Part shown: positions 16,173 to 25,576 of the stretch, piece after piece
How positions within the stretch are numbered: the first letter of the stretch is position 1
Layout of the letters: each line of letters opens with the position of its first letter
Source: Gordoniibacillus kamchatkensis
GTDB lineage: Bacteria; Bacillota; Bacilli; Paenibacillales; NBRC-103111
Assembly: GCF_000829455.1 (NCBI RefSeq)
Contig: NZ_JXAK01000004.1
Span: 62,001 to 126,000 of the forward strand
DNA: 64,000 nt
Reading direction: 5' to 3'
The notes under the pieces: model-generated
Seen by the model: only the letters and a program-made list of their open reading frames with translations
What the model was told of the DNA's origin: nothing
Database searches by the model: none
Translations under genes and position numbers: made by a program

Positions 16173-18491
16173 TCAGCTTTCGTCGTTCAGACGCTGCAGC
16201 AGACCGCGGCTCCGATACTCGGTCGGAGTGAGGCCGGTATATTTTTTGAACGTCCGAATGAGATTTTGCTTCTGTCCGAAGCCGGTGAGTCCGGCAATCT
16301 CGACGATCGGCTTGTCGGATTCCAGCAGCAGGCGGCATGCTTCCTTGAAGCGAATTTCCGTCAAGAAGTCGATGAACGTTTGGCCTGTGATTTCCTTGAA
16401 GACTTTGGATAAATAATGGCTGTTCATAAAAGCTAAATCAGCGAGTGTCTGAAGGCCGATCGGTTCGTGGTAATGCTCGCGAATGTAGGAAATCAATTTG
16501 GCAATGACTTCGGCGTTTTTATGTTCCCGTTTGTTCTGCAACTCGTCAGCCATTCCCATCAGCACACGGTCCAACCAATTGCGGATTTCCTGCAAATTGC
16601 GCAGCTTGGAAAATTCCGCGTACCAGCGGCTTCCTTCTTCATCCGCATCGCCGTCACGCTGCACCAGCTCCACCTTCATGGCGACCAGGCCATTCAAGAG
16701 ATGCATCAATATCATATGCTTGTACGAAAAACCGAAATGCGCATCGCCCTCAAGCTGATCGATAATTTGATCCTTCGTCTTAACCGACTTGTCCAGACCG
16801 CCCGACTTCAGTTCGCCGATCAATTTATCGACCAGCTGGCGATAGGCGATAAACCGGTTCCGGTTGGCGCGGTTAACCTGCATATCGTGAATCGATAAGA
16901 TGCTGCTCTTGCCGGCAATCTGCTCGTACAAGAGCGCTTCTGTCGCCTCGTTATAGGAAAGCGAAATCTCGGACAGCTTTTTGTATCTGCCGCCTATGCC
17001 GACGGTAATCAGCACATTCTTTAGCTGCTCGGACACGGCGGAGATCATCTGGAACGCCAATTCCTTCGCTTTTTCCAGCGCTTGCTCGTGGCTTGCCCAT
17101 TGTCCGGCATTGAGAATCATTACGTCATGCCGGTGAAACTGGCTGATGTAGACCCCTTTGCCGAATAAAGCCAGCTTGTCTTCGCATATGGTGCGAATTT
17201 GAAAATGGATCAGATTGCGTACTTGCTCCTCGTTCTCCGGCATTAAAGCAGTGTCGTAATGGATGCGCAGCACCAACACGATAAAATGCTGCGGCTCCAA
17301 ATTCAGCCGGTAGTACTCGAGGTGGCGCAGCATTTCGGCTTCGTCCTTCGCTTTGCCGGACAGCAGATTGACGAGCATATGGTCCTGCAAAATCAGTTCC
17401 TGCTCAAGAAACTTGGCTTTGACTTCTTCATTTTCATAGAAGAGGTGATCGATAGATTCGCGGATAAAGCCGAATTCGTCCCGGGTCCGTGCGCTTGCCG
17501 GCGGCTCGTCCATATTGGAGGCGAGGTACTGCACCATTTTTTTGACCGGCTGATAATATTTTCTCGAGACGAGCGTCATCAGCAGCACGCCGACGGCCAA
17601 GCCGATGAGAGAAATAAGCAGTGTAATGCGGATCACTTCTTTAGACCGTTTAAACACCTCGTCGTACGGATTCAAAGTCAAGTAAATCCACCCGTTCATG
17701 GGAGAGGCCCGGTAAGACACCAATGTTTGTACGCCGGCTACATCCTTGACGAAATAGCCTTCTTTTCCTTGTTGGATCCGTTTGATGTCGGCCTCGCCAA
17801 GCCGCGTTGGCAACGCGTTCTTGTCTTTATAGGAGAGCACTTCTCCATCGGAGTTTAATATCGCGACGTTTCCCAGCTTGCGCTCGTTCGTATTGACGAC
17901 GGCATTGTACAGCACATTCTCTTTCAGATTGATCACGAGGACGCCTTTTTTCTGCGCATTCTGGATCGGTACGCTGAAGTAGAAGGAGATAACGTCATCG
18001 CTCGCTCCGCCCGATGTCGTTAAGCTGCTGGCGTCCCAAGCCGATGTATTGCGGTTCTGAAGAAACTTCTGCAGGCCTTCCTTATAAGCAAAATTGTCAA
18101 AATCGTAAATGCCGGAGCTTGAGATCAGTTTACGGTTGACGGCGCTGAATAAATAGATCGAATGAATATAGTTCGAGGAATTGATCCGGTCGTTGAACAG
18201 ATCGCTTGTGCTGAGCAGAAAGTGGTATTCGTCCTCCAAATTCCATTCCAGCCAGACGGCTTTCTGCACGTTGCTGTTCAGCGCGATCGAACTGGCTAGC
18301 TGCTGCACCTCGCCAAGCGCTTGCTCGACGATTTTTCTGGTCTGCGTGAGGAGCTCCGCATTCGTAGCAAGCACCTCATCTTTGAGCATTGAATTCGTAT
18401 AACGATACATCATGATACCAACCATGAACGTTATCAAGACCACCGCAATCGTTAGTTGCAGCAGCAAGCGAATGAAGACGGTCCGCTTCAT
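16173..18491 (-). CDS. Membrane-bound AraC-family regulator with Cache-type sensor
   Basis: A 772-residue one-component regulator. A membrane segment near residues 5-27 and a second near residue 290 (VIRITLLISLIGLAVGVLLM) flank an extracellular Cache-like sensor. A cytoplasmic region follows, and the last 100 residues are an AraC DNA-binding domain (LADLAFMNSHYLSKVFKEITGQ, then GFGQKQNLIRTFKKYTGLTPTEYR). It should sense an extracellular sugar or loaded binding protein and activate the adjacent LplB operon, which runs in the same direction downstream. The ATG at 18491 begins the hydrophobic N-terminus; a longer upstream extension is open but has no convincing start. Confidence 0.88.
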   Translation of the reverse strand: MKRTVFIRLLLQLTIAVVLITFMVGIMMYRYTNSMLKDEVLATNAELLTQTRKIVEQALGEVQQLASSIALNSNVQKAVWLEWNLEDEYHFLLSTSDLFNDRINSSNYIHSIYLFSAVNRKLISSSGIYDFDNFAYKEGLQKFLQNRNTSAWDASSLTTSGGASDDVISFYFSVPIQNAQKKGVLVINLKENVLYNAVVNTNERKLGNVAILNSDGEVLSYKDKNALPTRLGEADIKRIQQGKEGYFVKDVAGVQTLVSYRASPMNGWIYLTLNPYDEVFKRSKEVIRITLLISLIGLAVGVLLMTLVSRKYYQPVKKMVQYLASNMDEPPASARTRDEFGFIRESIDHLFYENEEVKAKFLEQELILQDHMLVNLLSGKAKDEAEMLRHLEYYRLNLEPQHFIVLVLRIHYDTALMPENEEQVRNLIHFQIRTICEDKLALFGKGVYISQFHRHDVMILNAGQWASHEQALEKAKELAFQMISAVSEQLKNVLITVGIGGRYKKLSEISLSYNEATEALLYEQIAGKSSILSIHDMQVNRANRNRFIAYRQLVDKLIGELKSGGLDKSVKTKDQIIDQLEGDAHFGFSYKHMILMHLLNGLVAMKVELVQRDGDADEEGSRWYAEFSKLRNLQEIRNWLDRVLMGMADELQNKREHKNAEVIAKLISYIREHYHEPIGLQTLADLAFMNSHYLSKVFKEITGQTFIDFLTEIRFKEACRLLLESDKPIVEIAGLTGFGQKQNLIRTFKKYTGLTPTEYRSRGLLQRLNDES

Positions 18492-18681
18492 CGTCGAATG
18501 CAAACCCCTCTCATCGAGACAAATCTTTCTCATATCATAGCAAATATCGGCAAATAGCTGCACAGAAATTTCGGATTAAACTGAGAGGGGACCGTGCGGT
18601 TTCTCTCTGTTTTTCAATTTCAGCCCCGATCGATAAGGTATAATAAATAGTACGTTGAAACGAAATAAGGGTGATGGCATC

Positions 18682-19518
18682 ATGTCGGAAAACGATATTT
18701 TTCATGCGCTTCGATTAAATTATCTTTATGCGGAAAGGTACAGCTTCCCCAAAGAATGGAATTATTACGAGTCCATTATTCCTTATTCCATGATCCGTTA
18801 TATTGAAAAGGGCAATGCCAAATTCATCATCGACGATACGACCTATCATTTAGGCAAAGATGATATTGTATACATTCCTCAAGGTAGCACGCTGTTTTGC
18901 GAAGCGCTGACAGACGATTTTACTTTCATGAGCATTCGTTTCACCGCAACGCTTGCGCTTATCGATAGTGAGATTTGGTCGGAATTATTTGGGTTTGATA
19001 CGAAGGTGAAATGTACGGAGCCTCAAATCAAATCGCATTTCCAATCCATTATTCGGGAGAAGGATTCGACGAACAGAGGAAAGCATTATACGCTCAGGGG
19101 ATACCTGGAGTTAATCGTAGGCCATTTAATCAGCTCTTCCGAGGCGTTCACGGTAAGATCGGATAAACCGCGAAAAGTAAAGTTCGATAATAAAACCGAC
19201 AGCCGGGTCGAAGTGGTTTTGGCCTATATGCTGGACAACTATAAGGAAAATATCAGCATCGAGAAAATGGGCCGGATGGTCAATGTAAGCGCATCTTCGT
19301 TGCGCCGGCTATTTAAGCAACATACCGGCAAATCGCCGAGCGATTATTTGATTGAATTGAGAATGGTCGTTGCCGCCAAAAAAATATTGGAAACGGATGA
19401 GCGAATATCGGATATCGCGTATCAGGTCGGGATTGAAGATCCGAATTACTTCTCGCGCGTGTTTAGAAAACATTTTGGAGTTACGCCATTTTCTTACAGG
19501 CAGCTGGCAAGAGAATAG
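18682..19518 (+). CDS. AraC-family transcriptional regulator with cupin sensor
   Basis: A 278-residue soluble AraC regulator. The N-terminal half is a cupin-type sensor (YIEKGNAKFIIDDTTYHLGKDDIVYIPQGS), and the C-terminal 100 residues carry two helix-turn-helix motifs (GRMVNVSASSLRRLFKQHTG, then GIEDPNYFSRVFRKHFGVTPFSYRQ). It lies directly before the sialic-acid genes on the same strand, so it probably activates them in response to a sialic-acid derivative. It is divergent from the membrane AraC gene; the 190-base gap has a TATAAT at 18639-18644 without a clear -35. GC content looks lower here than in the neighbours. Confidence 0.88.
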   Translation: MSENDIFHALRLNYLYAERYSFPKEWNYYESIIPYSMIRYIEKGNAKFIIDDTTYHLGKDDIVYIPQGSTLFCEALTDDFTFMSIRFTATLALIDSEIWSELFGFDTKVKCTEPQIKSHFQSIIREKDSTNRGKHYTLRGYLELIVGHLISSSEAFTVRSDKPRKVKFDNKTDSRVEVVLAYMLDNYKENISIEKMGRMVNVSASSLRRLFKQHTGKSPSDYLIELRMVVAAKKILETDERISDIAYQVGIEDPNYFSRVFRKHFGVTPFSYRQLARE

Positions 19519-19684
19519 CCGGCTGTTTTATTTTGGCATGAGCGATTTGTGCTAATATTGGATGGTTTACTATGTTCAAATGTCCATTTCTCTTCGCTAT
19601 CATAAATGGTGTAAAAGATTGCGAGCGGTCTTTCGGACGGATCGGTTAAATAAAAAATGAAGCAACCATCGGGAGGAGTTACGC

Positions 19685-20809
19685 ATGAATACGATTCATT
19701 ATGCTGTTGTAGGTACGGGGTACTTCGGCGCCGGGCTGGCGAGGCTGATGAATCAGCTGGAAGGCGCCAGAGTTGTAGCGGTTTATGACCCGATGCACGC
19801 GGAGCCGATAGCAAAAGAGCTGCAATGCGATGCCGAGAAAGACATTGAATCTTTATGCAGCAGGAAGGATGTCCATGCGGTTATCGTAGCCTCCCCTAAC
19901 GGGTTCCATAAAGAGCCTGTCATGCGTGCCGCCGCTCACGGCAAGCACGTGTTTTGCGAAAAGCCGATTGCGTTGTCTTATGATGACTGCAACGAAATGA
20001 TTGCGGCCACGAAGGAGAAGGGGCTTATTTTCATGGCCGGTCACGTAATGAATTTTATGAACGGGGTCCGGACGGTCAAAAGGCTGATTAACGAGGGGCG
20101 AATCGGGGACATCCTGTTCTGCCATGCGGAACGCAACGGCTGGGAGGAAGCTCAGAGCGAGGTCAGTTGGAAAAAGAAGCGGGAGCTCTCAGGCGGACAT
20201 CTGTATCACCATATTCACGAGCTTGATTTTATCCAGTTTCTGATGGGACCGGCGAAAAGAGTCTGCATGGCAGGGGGGAACGTTGCCCATCAAGGGGCCG
20301 GGTTCGGTGACGAGGAAGATATGTTATTCATTACGCTGGAATTCGAACATAATCGGTATGCGACCTTGCAGTACGGCTCCGCTTTTCGCTGGAGCGACCA
20401 TTTTGTCAAAATTCAAGGCAGCAAAGGCGCAATTCTTATCGATTTGCAGGATGTTAAAGTCGTATTGAAAACTCCCGAAGGGGAAGAGAGGTTTCTTCTG
20501 CACGAATCCAAAGAAGAGGATGAAGACCGTACCCGCATCTATAAAGGGCTGGAAACGGATGGGGCGATCATGTACGGCAAGCCTAACCTGGCGCCGCCGT
20601 TATGGCTCCACAGCATTATGAAAAAGGAGATGATGTATTTCAATAGCATTATGCAGGGGGCCGAACCCGACCAGGAGTTCAAGCCTTTGCTTGACGGAAC
20701 CGCAGCACGAGCTTCAATCGCTACGGCGGACGCTTTAACGCTATCACTGAAAGAAGACCGGAAGGTCAGTGTGGACGAAATTACCCGGAAAAAGGCGGTA
20801 TCCTCATGA
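19685..20809 (+). CDS. nanY: NanY/YjhC-like oxidoreductase (2,7-anhydro-sialic acid processing)
   Basis: A 374-residue Gfo/Idh/MocA protein (VVGTGYFGAGLARLM, HVFCEKPIALSYDDC). From memory it shares long characteristic segments with Escherichia coli YjhC: FMAGHVMNF, ERNGWE, and SWKK followed by SGGHLYHHIHELD. YjhC/NanY converts 2,7-anhydro-N-acetylneuraminate to N-acetylneuraminate using NAD. The position directly before NanQ-, NanA-, NanE- and NanK-like genes supports this. It starts at the ATG at 19685 after GGGAGGAG and overlaps the next gene by four bases. The exact substrate is inferred from resemblance and context. Confidence 0.82.
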   Translation: MNTIHYAVVGTGYFGAGLARLMNQLEGARVVAVYDPMHAEPIAKELQCDAEKDIESLCSRKDVHAVIVASPNGFHKEPVMRAAAHGKHVFCEKPIALSYDDCNEMIAATKEKGLIFMAGHVMNFMNGVRTVKRLINEGRIGDILFCHAERNGWEEAQSEVSWKKKRELSGGHLYHHIHELDFIQFLMGPAKRVCMAGGNVAHQGAGFGDEEDMLFITLEFEHNRYATLQYGSAFRWSDHFVKIQGSKGAILIDLQDVKVVLKTPEGEERFLLHESKEEDEDRTRIYKGLETDGAIMYGKPNLAPPLWLHSIMKKEMMYFNSIMQGAEPDQEFKPLLDGTAARASIATADALTLSLKEDRKVSVDEITRKKAVSS

Positions 20810-21246
20810 TCTGGGATAAAATCGCCAACCTTGGCCGCTACTCCTTCGAGCATCCCGGACTGGCGGCCGCCGTTCAAGACATGGTGTCCAATCTGCACGG
20901 GGAGGCCGCAGAAGCCGCAAGATTCGTAAAGAATAAAATGAAGTTCGACACGGTTGCCAAAGCGGAGAAAAGATTCGAAGGCCACCGCAAATATGCCGAT
21001 ATTCACGTCGTTCTGGAAGGAAAAGAGTACGTTGAGGTAAGCCATACCGATTATTTGAGCGGCCGGACGGATTACGACGAGGCAAACGATATTTATTTCG
21101 GCGATGTGACATCGGATCTGAAGTTCAGCGGTTATTTGGACAGCGGCAGCTTTCTGATCTGTTTTCCCGAAGATACGCACCTGGTCGGGGCGCATGTGGA
21201 CACAGAAGTTGAAGTCACGAAAATGGTTTATAAAGTTGCGCTGTAG
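20806..21246 (+). CDS. nanQ: YhcH/NanQ-family protein (sialic-acid anomerase type)
   Basis: A 146-residue cupin-like protein of the YhcH/YjgK/YiaL family (HRKYADIHVVLEGKEYVEV, SFLICFPEDTHLVGAHV, the histidine-containing metal-site regions). In Escherichia coli YhcH (NanQ) speeds up anomer interconversion of N-acetylneuraminate. The ATG overlaps the stop of the preceding gene in an ATGA arrangement, showing translational coupling. Its place inside the sialic-acid operon favours NanQ over the other family members. Confidence 0.85.
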   Translation: MIWDKIANLGRYSFEHPGLAAAVQDMVSNLHGEAAEAARFVKNKMKFDTVAKAEKRFEGHRKYADIHVVLEGKEYVEVSHTDYLSGRTDYDEANDIYFGDVTSDLKFSGYLDSGSFLICFPEDTHLVGAHVDTEVEVTKMVYKVAL

Positions 21247-21302
21247 TCCCGTACAATCGGGCGCGAGCGGCGAGAAGAAACTATGCCGGGGAGGCAGTTC
21301 GC

Positions 21303-22214
21303 ATGAAATCTTACCATTTGGATCGATTCAAAGGCATCACCATCGCCATGTACTCCTGCTATGACGAGCAAGGAAATGTGAGCCCGGAAGCGGCGCGAAG
21401 GCTGGCCCGGCATTACGCCGACGTCGGAGTGAGCGGGTTATACGTAGGCGGCAGCTCCGGGGAAGGCATGCTGCAGTCCGCTTCGGAGCGCAAGTTGACG
21501 CTGGAGGCGGCTGTGCAGGAGGTTGGCCGGGAGCTGACCGTCATCGCGCATGTCGGTGCGCCGTCGACCCGCGAGAGCATCGAGCTGGCGAAGCACGCCG
21601 AGGAAGTTGGCGCCCATGCGGTCTCCGCCGTACCGGCCATCTATTACCGCTTGTCCCCGCAAAGCGTGGAACGGCATTGGCAGGCGATTATCGACAGCAC
21701 CTCGCTGCCGTTCATCATTTACCATATTCCGCAAACGACGGGCTTCCAGCTATCGAAGAGTTTGCTCGTGAAGATGGCGGCACAGGACAAAGTCATTGGC
21801 GTCAAAATATCGGCGGAGAGCACGTTCGAGCTGCAGCAGTTCAAAGCGGCGGGCGGAGACGATTTCCTCGTCCTGAACGGGCCCGACGAGCAGTATTTGG
21901 CGGGCCGCAGCATCGGTGCGGACGGGGGCATCGGCGGGACGTACGGAGTCATGCCCGAACTGTTTATGCAAATCGAGCGATGTTTTGCGGAAGGTAAGCT
22001 GGAGGAAGCGCGAAAGTGGCAATTCACTGTGAACGAGATCATTACAGAGCTGCTGTCGTTCCCGTCGCTGTACGGCGCCTGCAAGGCGATTCTGAAACTG
22101 CGCGGGCTGGACATCGGCGAGCCGCGAATGCCGCTGCTGCCGGTGGCGGAGACAGATATGGAGCGCGTTCGGGCGCTTAATGAGAAAATACTGCATTATA
22201 TCGCCCAAGTGTGA
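21303..22214 (+). CDS. nanA: N-acetylneuraminate lyase / DHDPS-family aldolase
   Basis: A 303-residue class I aldolase of the DapA/NanA family. It shows the GGSSGEG substrate loop, YHIPQTTGF with the catalytic tyrosine, and the Schiff-base lysine in VIGVKIS. NanA splits N-acetylneuraminate into N-acetylmannosamine and pyruvate. The location between NanY/NanQ-like and NanE/NanK-like genes makes this role much more likely than dihydrodipicolinate synthesis. It overlaps the GTG of nanE by four bases. Confidence 0.9.
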   Translation: MKSYHLDRFKGITIAMYSCYDEQGNVSPEAARRLARHYADVGVSGLYVGGSSGEGMLQSASERKLTLEAAVQEVGRELTVIAHVGAPSTRESIELAKHAEEVGAHAVSAVPAIYYRLSPQSVERHWQAIIDSTSLPFIIYHIPQTTGFQLSKSLLVKMAAQDKVIGVKISAESTFELQQFKAAGGDDFLVLNGPDEQYLAGRSIGADGGIGGTYGVMPELFMQIERCFAEGKLEEARKWQFTVNEIITELLSFPSLYGACKAILKLRGLDIGEPRMPLLPVAETDMERVRALNEKILHYIAQV

Positions 22215-22942
22215 ATCGGGGAGGGATCTGGGATGGCGAAAGCAAGCGGCCTGTTCTCGCGCAAGGGCTGATCGTATCGTGCCAGGCGTTGGAGCACGAG
22301 CCGCTGCATGGCGGCGATACGATGGCCAAAATGGCGAAAGCGGCGGTGAGTTCCGGCGCCATCGGCATTCGCACGAACGGTGTGTTCGATATCCGAGCCA
22401 TCAAACAAACCGTGCCGGTGCCGGTGATCGGACTCATCAAGCGGGACATTGCGGGGTCGGACATTTTCATTACGCCGACGCTGGAGGAAGTGCAAGCGAT
22501 TGTGGCTGCGGGAGCGGATGTCGTGGCGCTCGATATGACGGACCGGGAGGGCCGCCCGGAACAGGCAGCGACGCTCATCGACTATGCGCACCGCCACGGC
22601 GCGGCAGTAATGGCCGATATTTCCACGTATGAGGAAGGGCTTGCCGCGGAGCGGCTCGGAGCCGATTTCATCGGGACGACGCTGTCCGGATATACGCCGT
22701 ACAGTCCGCAGCAGGAGGAGCCGGACCTCGAGCTTGTTCGGCGGCTTAGCGAAGCGGTGCGGATTCCGGTGGTGGCGGAGGGAAGAATCTGGACGCCGGA
22801 GGACGCTATCAAGGCGATGCAAGCTGGCGCTTCTTACGTCGTTGTCGGCAGCGCGATTACGCGGCCGCAGTTAATTACAGCGCGTTACACTCAGGCGCTA
22901 AGCAAATGGAACGAATTCCATGCGCAGGAGACGGGGGCATGA
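22211..22942 (+). CDS. nanE: N-acetylmannosamine-6-phosphate 2-epimerase
   Basis: A 243-residue TIM-barrel epimerase (GLIVSCQALEHEPLHGG, VPVIGLIKRDIAGSDIFITPT, GADVVALDMTDREGRP, VVAEGRIWTPEDA). It converts N-acetylmannosamine-6-P to N-acetylglucosamine-6-P, linking the sialic-acid route to NagA. The open frame begins at the GTG at 22211, which has no ribosome site of its own. An ATG at 22233 has a strong GGGGAGGG site but is in another frame and stops after 12 codons. Adding one G to the GGG run at 22265-22267 would join that ATG (MAKASGLFSRKGLIV) to the epimerase, so the true start is probably 22233 and one base may be missing. Confidence 0.88.
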   Translation: MNRGGIWDGESKRPVLAQGLIVSCQALEHEPLHGGDTMAKMAKAAVSSGAIGIRTNGVFDIRAIKQTVPVPVIGLIKRDIAGSDIFITPTLEEVQAIVAAGADVVALDMTDREGRPEQAATLIDYAHRHGAAVMADISTYEEGLAAERLGADFIGTTLSGYTPYSPQQEEPDLELVRRLSEAVRIPVVAEGRIWTPEDAIKAMQAGASYVVVGSAITRPQLITARYTQALSKWNEFHAQETGA

Positions 22943-23910
22943 GAGCGGAAATATGGGACTCCGAGTCGCCCTATGCGATAGGGGTGGACGTCGGGGGGAC
23001 GAAGATTAACGCAGGTATCGTGACGGCTGTTGGAGAAGTGCTGCAGACGTTCAGCCTCAGTACGCTTGCCGGCCAAGAGGATACGGCAGATCGCGTGCAG
23101 GAGGCGATCGCGGGGTTGCTGGCGGAGGCACGGCGAGAGCGGCCGAACCTCTGCTATAAAGGCATCGGAATAGGCAGCGCTGGCCAGATCGACTGGGTGG
23201 AGGGAAGCATCCGGCATGCTACGGGGCTTCTTCCCGGCTACAGCGGCACGAAGCTGAAGCGGCTGCTGGAAGAGCGTTTCCGGCTGCCGGTCAGGGTGGA
23301 CAACGACGTCAACGTGCTGGCGTTGACGGAGAAGCTGCTCGGTGCGGGTCGAGGCGTGCGCAACCTGATTTGCATTGCTATTGGGACAGGCGTAGGCGGA
23401 GCGATCGTAACGGACGGTCGGCTCGTGCACGGTGCCTGGGGAGGGGCCGGCGAGCTTGGGCACATGACGGTCGACTTTCGGGGCGAGCCGTGCATATGCG
23501 GCGGCAGAGGATGTCTGGAGCAATACGCGTCCGGAACAAGCATCGCCCGGCGGATGCGGGAGCGGCTCGCGACGTGCGGAAGGTCCGAAGAGCGGCCGGA
23601 TGCGCGCGAGGCGTTCGCCCGCTGGCAAGCAGGCGACTCGATCGCAGCGGACGTAATGAATGAAATGGTCGCCGCATTGGGCGCAGCCGTCGCCTCGCTG
23701 ATCCATATGTTCAATCCGGAGCTTATCGTCATCGGCGGCGGGGTAGCGGAGGCAGGTGAAGCGCTGCTGATGCGGCTGCACGAGGAGGTGCGGCGCCGGT
23801 CAATGCCATCGCTTGCGGAGGGAGTCCGGATCCAGGCGGCGTACCGCGGCAATTGGAGCGGCACGATCGGCGCGGCGCTGCAGGTTTGGGAATATGCAGA
23901 TTTGGAATAA
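22939..23910 (+). CDS. nanK: ROK-family kinase, probable N-acetylmannosamine kinase
   Basis: A 323-residue ROK kinase with the ATP loop VDVGGTKINAG, catalytic VDNDVNVL and zinc motif GELGHMTV plus CICGGRGCLEQ. It should phosphorylate N-acetylmannosamine released by NanA, providing the substrate of NanE. I use the ATG at 22939, which overlaps the nanE stop as ATGA and follows GGAGACGGGGG; an upstream in-frame ATG at 22906 would lie inside nanE. It is the last gene of the nan group and is followed by a stem-loop. Confidence 0.88.
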   Translation: MRAEIWDSESPYAIGVDVGGTKINAGIVTAVGEVLQTFSLSTLAGQEDTADRVQEAIAGLLAEARRERPNLCYKGIGIGSAGQIDWVEGSIRHATGLLPGYSGTKLKRLLEERFRLPVRVDNDVNVLALTEKLLGAGRGVRNLICIAIGTGVGGAIVTDGRLVHGAWGGAGELGHMTVDFRGEPCICGGRGCLEQYASGTSIARRMRERLATCGRSEERPDAREAFARWQAGDSIAADVMNEMVAALGAAVASLIHMFNPELIVIGGGVAEAGEALLMRLHEEVRRRSMPSLAEGVRIQAAYRGNWSGTIGAALQVWEYADLE

Positions 23911-23921
23911 CGCAATTGTTG

Positions 23922-23958
23922 GCAAAAGGGAGGCGCATGCTTATGCGGCCTCTTTTGC
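23922..23958 (+). terminator. Stem-loop after nanK, probable terminator or attenuator
   Basis: GCAAAAG plus GAGGC on the left pair with GCC plus TCTTTTGC on the right around a short inner GCAT/ATGC pairing. The right arm is U-rich but there is no long T-run beyond it, so read-through into the response-regulator gene is possible. Confidence 0.5.
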
Positions 23959-23992
23959 TGCATAGAAAAGCGGACAAGGGGGGAGGTAACGC

Positions 23993-25555
23993 ATGTATAA
24001 AGTGCTGGTAGTGGATGACGAAAAGAACATTAGAGAGCGGCTTGTATCCTCGATTCCGTGGAACGAAGCCGGATTTCGAGTAACCGGCGCCGCAGCGGAC
24101 GGGCTGGAAGCGCTCGAACTGATGGAGCGGGACGTTCCCCACGTCGTTATGACGGATATTCTCATGCCGGAAATGAACGGAATCGAGCTTGCGAAATCGA
24201 TACAAGCCCGATATCCCCGCACGAAGGTACTCATTCTTTCGGCTTATGACGATTTCAAATACGCCCAGGATGCGATACGATTCGGGGTCAAAGGCTATTT
24301 GTTAAAGCCGCTGATGAAACAAGAGTTAGTTGCCTTGCTGCATGGCCTCGCTCTAGAGCTTAAGAAAGACGAAGAATTGTACACCGAACGGAAGACGGGT
24401 GCGCTTGCGCAAGAAGAAACGATGCTGATCGACCTTGTAAAGGGAGAAAATGCGGAATGCTATGACGAGCCGTGGCTCTACGACAATATGCGAATCATCG
24501 TGTGCTCGTTCGAAAAACGGTTTGAGAAAGATCTGGGCTTGTCCATCCGCCACTTTATTACGGAAATCTCGAGGCAATTTTGGAAGGAAAGCCATATCCC
24601 GATTTTATTTTACGGCAACCATCTGGTATTGTTCGCACACGATCCAAGACCGATCAGCAAATACGATCTGAAGAACAGATTGGAGCAATTTTCCGACTGC
24701 GTGAAACAATCCGTAATGTCCGGCTTCGGCAAGGAATGCAGCTTATCGATCGGCATCGGCAATATGGTGCAGGGACCGGAGCATATCAACACATCGTACA
24801 ACCAAGCGATCTATTCCTGCAGCTACACATTTTTCGATGAACGTCTTTCCATTATTTTTTACCAAGATTTATCCGCACACTATGCAGACGAAAGCGGCAG
24901 AGAACGAACGAATGAACAGCTGGCCGAAATCACGGATCGTTTAACTCAAGCCGTCTTATCGCAGCACATAAATGAAACCGCTTCCGTTTTGCGCGATTTT
25001 TTTGATACGTTGGAGCAGGCCAAGGGGTTAAGCTTGGGAGAGGTCCGAATCGTCTTTTCGGAAATTGTCTTGTCGCTGCTGCTGAAGGCTAAGGAAAAAG
25101 GGATATCGCTGCCCGCGTTGGACAAGAAGCAGGCGCTGGAGCAAATATATGCCGCCCAATCGCTCGCTGTTCTGAAAAGCTGGCTGAAGCGAACGGTAGA
25201 CGACTTGCTGCGCAGCGCTGAAGAGGAGCGGGACGGAAACCGGTATGTGATTCTTGCCAAACAACACGTTCTGGGCCGCTATTCCGAAAAAATCACTTTG
25301 GAGGATATGGCCCGGCAATTGTATATCCATCCGGCTTATTTCAGCTCCATATTTAAAAAAGAAACCGGGCAAAACTTTATCGATTACGTCAATGAAGTCA
25401 GGGTCCGGAAGGCCGCGGAACTGCTCCGGAACAAGGATTGCCGAATCAAGGACATTTCCGCGATAGTGGGGTTTCAGAACCATTCCTACTTCGTTAAAGT
25501 TTTTAAGAAAGTAATAGGCAGGAATCCTTTGGGATACCGGTCAAACGACAACTAA
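23993..25555 (+). CDS. YesN-type response regulator with AraC output domain
   Basis: A 520-residue response regulator. The receiver domain covers residues 1-120, with acidic pocket D8-D9, phosphoacceptor D55 in VMTDILMPEMNG and the lysine of VKGYLLKPL. The final 100 residues are an AraC DNA-binding domain (MARQLYIHPAYFSSIFKKETGQ, FQNHSYFVKVFKKVIGRNPLGYR). GGGGGGAGG precedes the ATG. The next gene, 21 bases on, encodes a YesM-type kinase, and a transporter operon follows; this is the standard arrangement for sensing and importing oligosaccharides. Confidence 0.92.
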   Translation: MYKVLVVDDEKNIRERLVSSIPWNEAGFRVTGAAADGLEALELMERDVPHVVMTDILMPEMNGIELAKSIQARYPRTKVLILSAYDDFKYAQDAIRFGVKGYLLKPLMKQELVALLHGLALELKKDEELYTERKTGALAQEETMLIDLVKGENAECYDEPWLYDNMRIIVCSFEKRFEKDLGLSIRHFITEISRQFWKESHIPILFYGNHLVLFAHDPRPISKYDLKNRLEQFSDCVKQSVMSGFGKECSLSIGIGNMVQGPEHINTSYNQAIYSCSYTFFDERLSIIFYQDLSAHYADESGRERTNEQLAEITDRLTQAVLSQHINETASVLRDFFDTLEQAKGLSLGEVRIVFSEIVLSLLLKAKEKGISLPALDKKQALEQIYAAQSLAVLKSWLKRTVDDLLRSAEEERDGNRYVILAKQHVLGRYSEKITLEDMARQLYIHPAYFSSIFKKETGQNFIDYVNEVRVRKAAELLRNKDCRIKDISAIVGFQNHSYFVKVFKKVIGRNPLGYRSNDN

Positions 25556-25576
25556 TGCCATCGCGGGAGGCTTGTT

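Noticed and set aside
18639-18644. TATAAT before the soluble AraC gene as a full promoter
   Set aside because: No -35-like hexamer is present at 16-18 bases, so I mention it only within the gene entry.
21303-22214. Dihydrodipicolinate synthase for lysine synthesis
   Set aside because: The fold is shared, but the gene lies between sialic-acid genes and overlaps nanE, which makes N-acetylneuraminate lyase far more likely.
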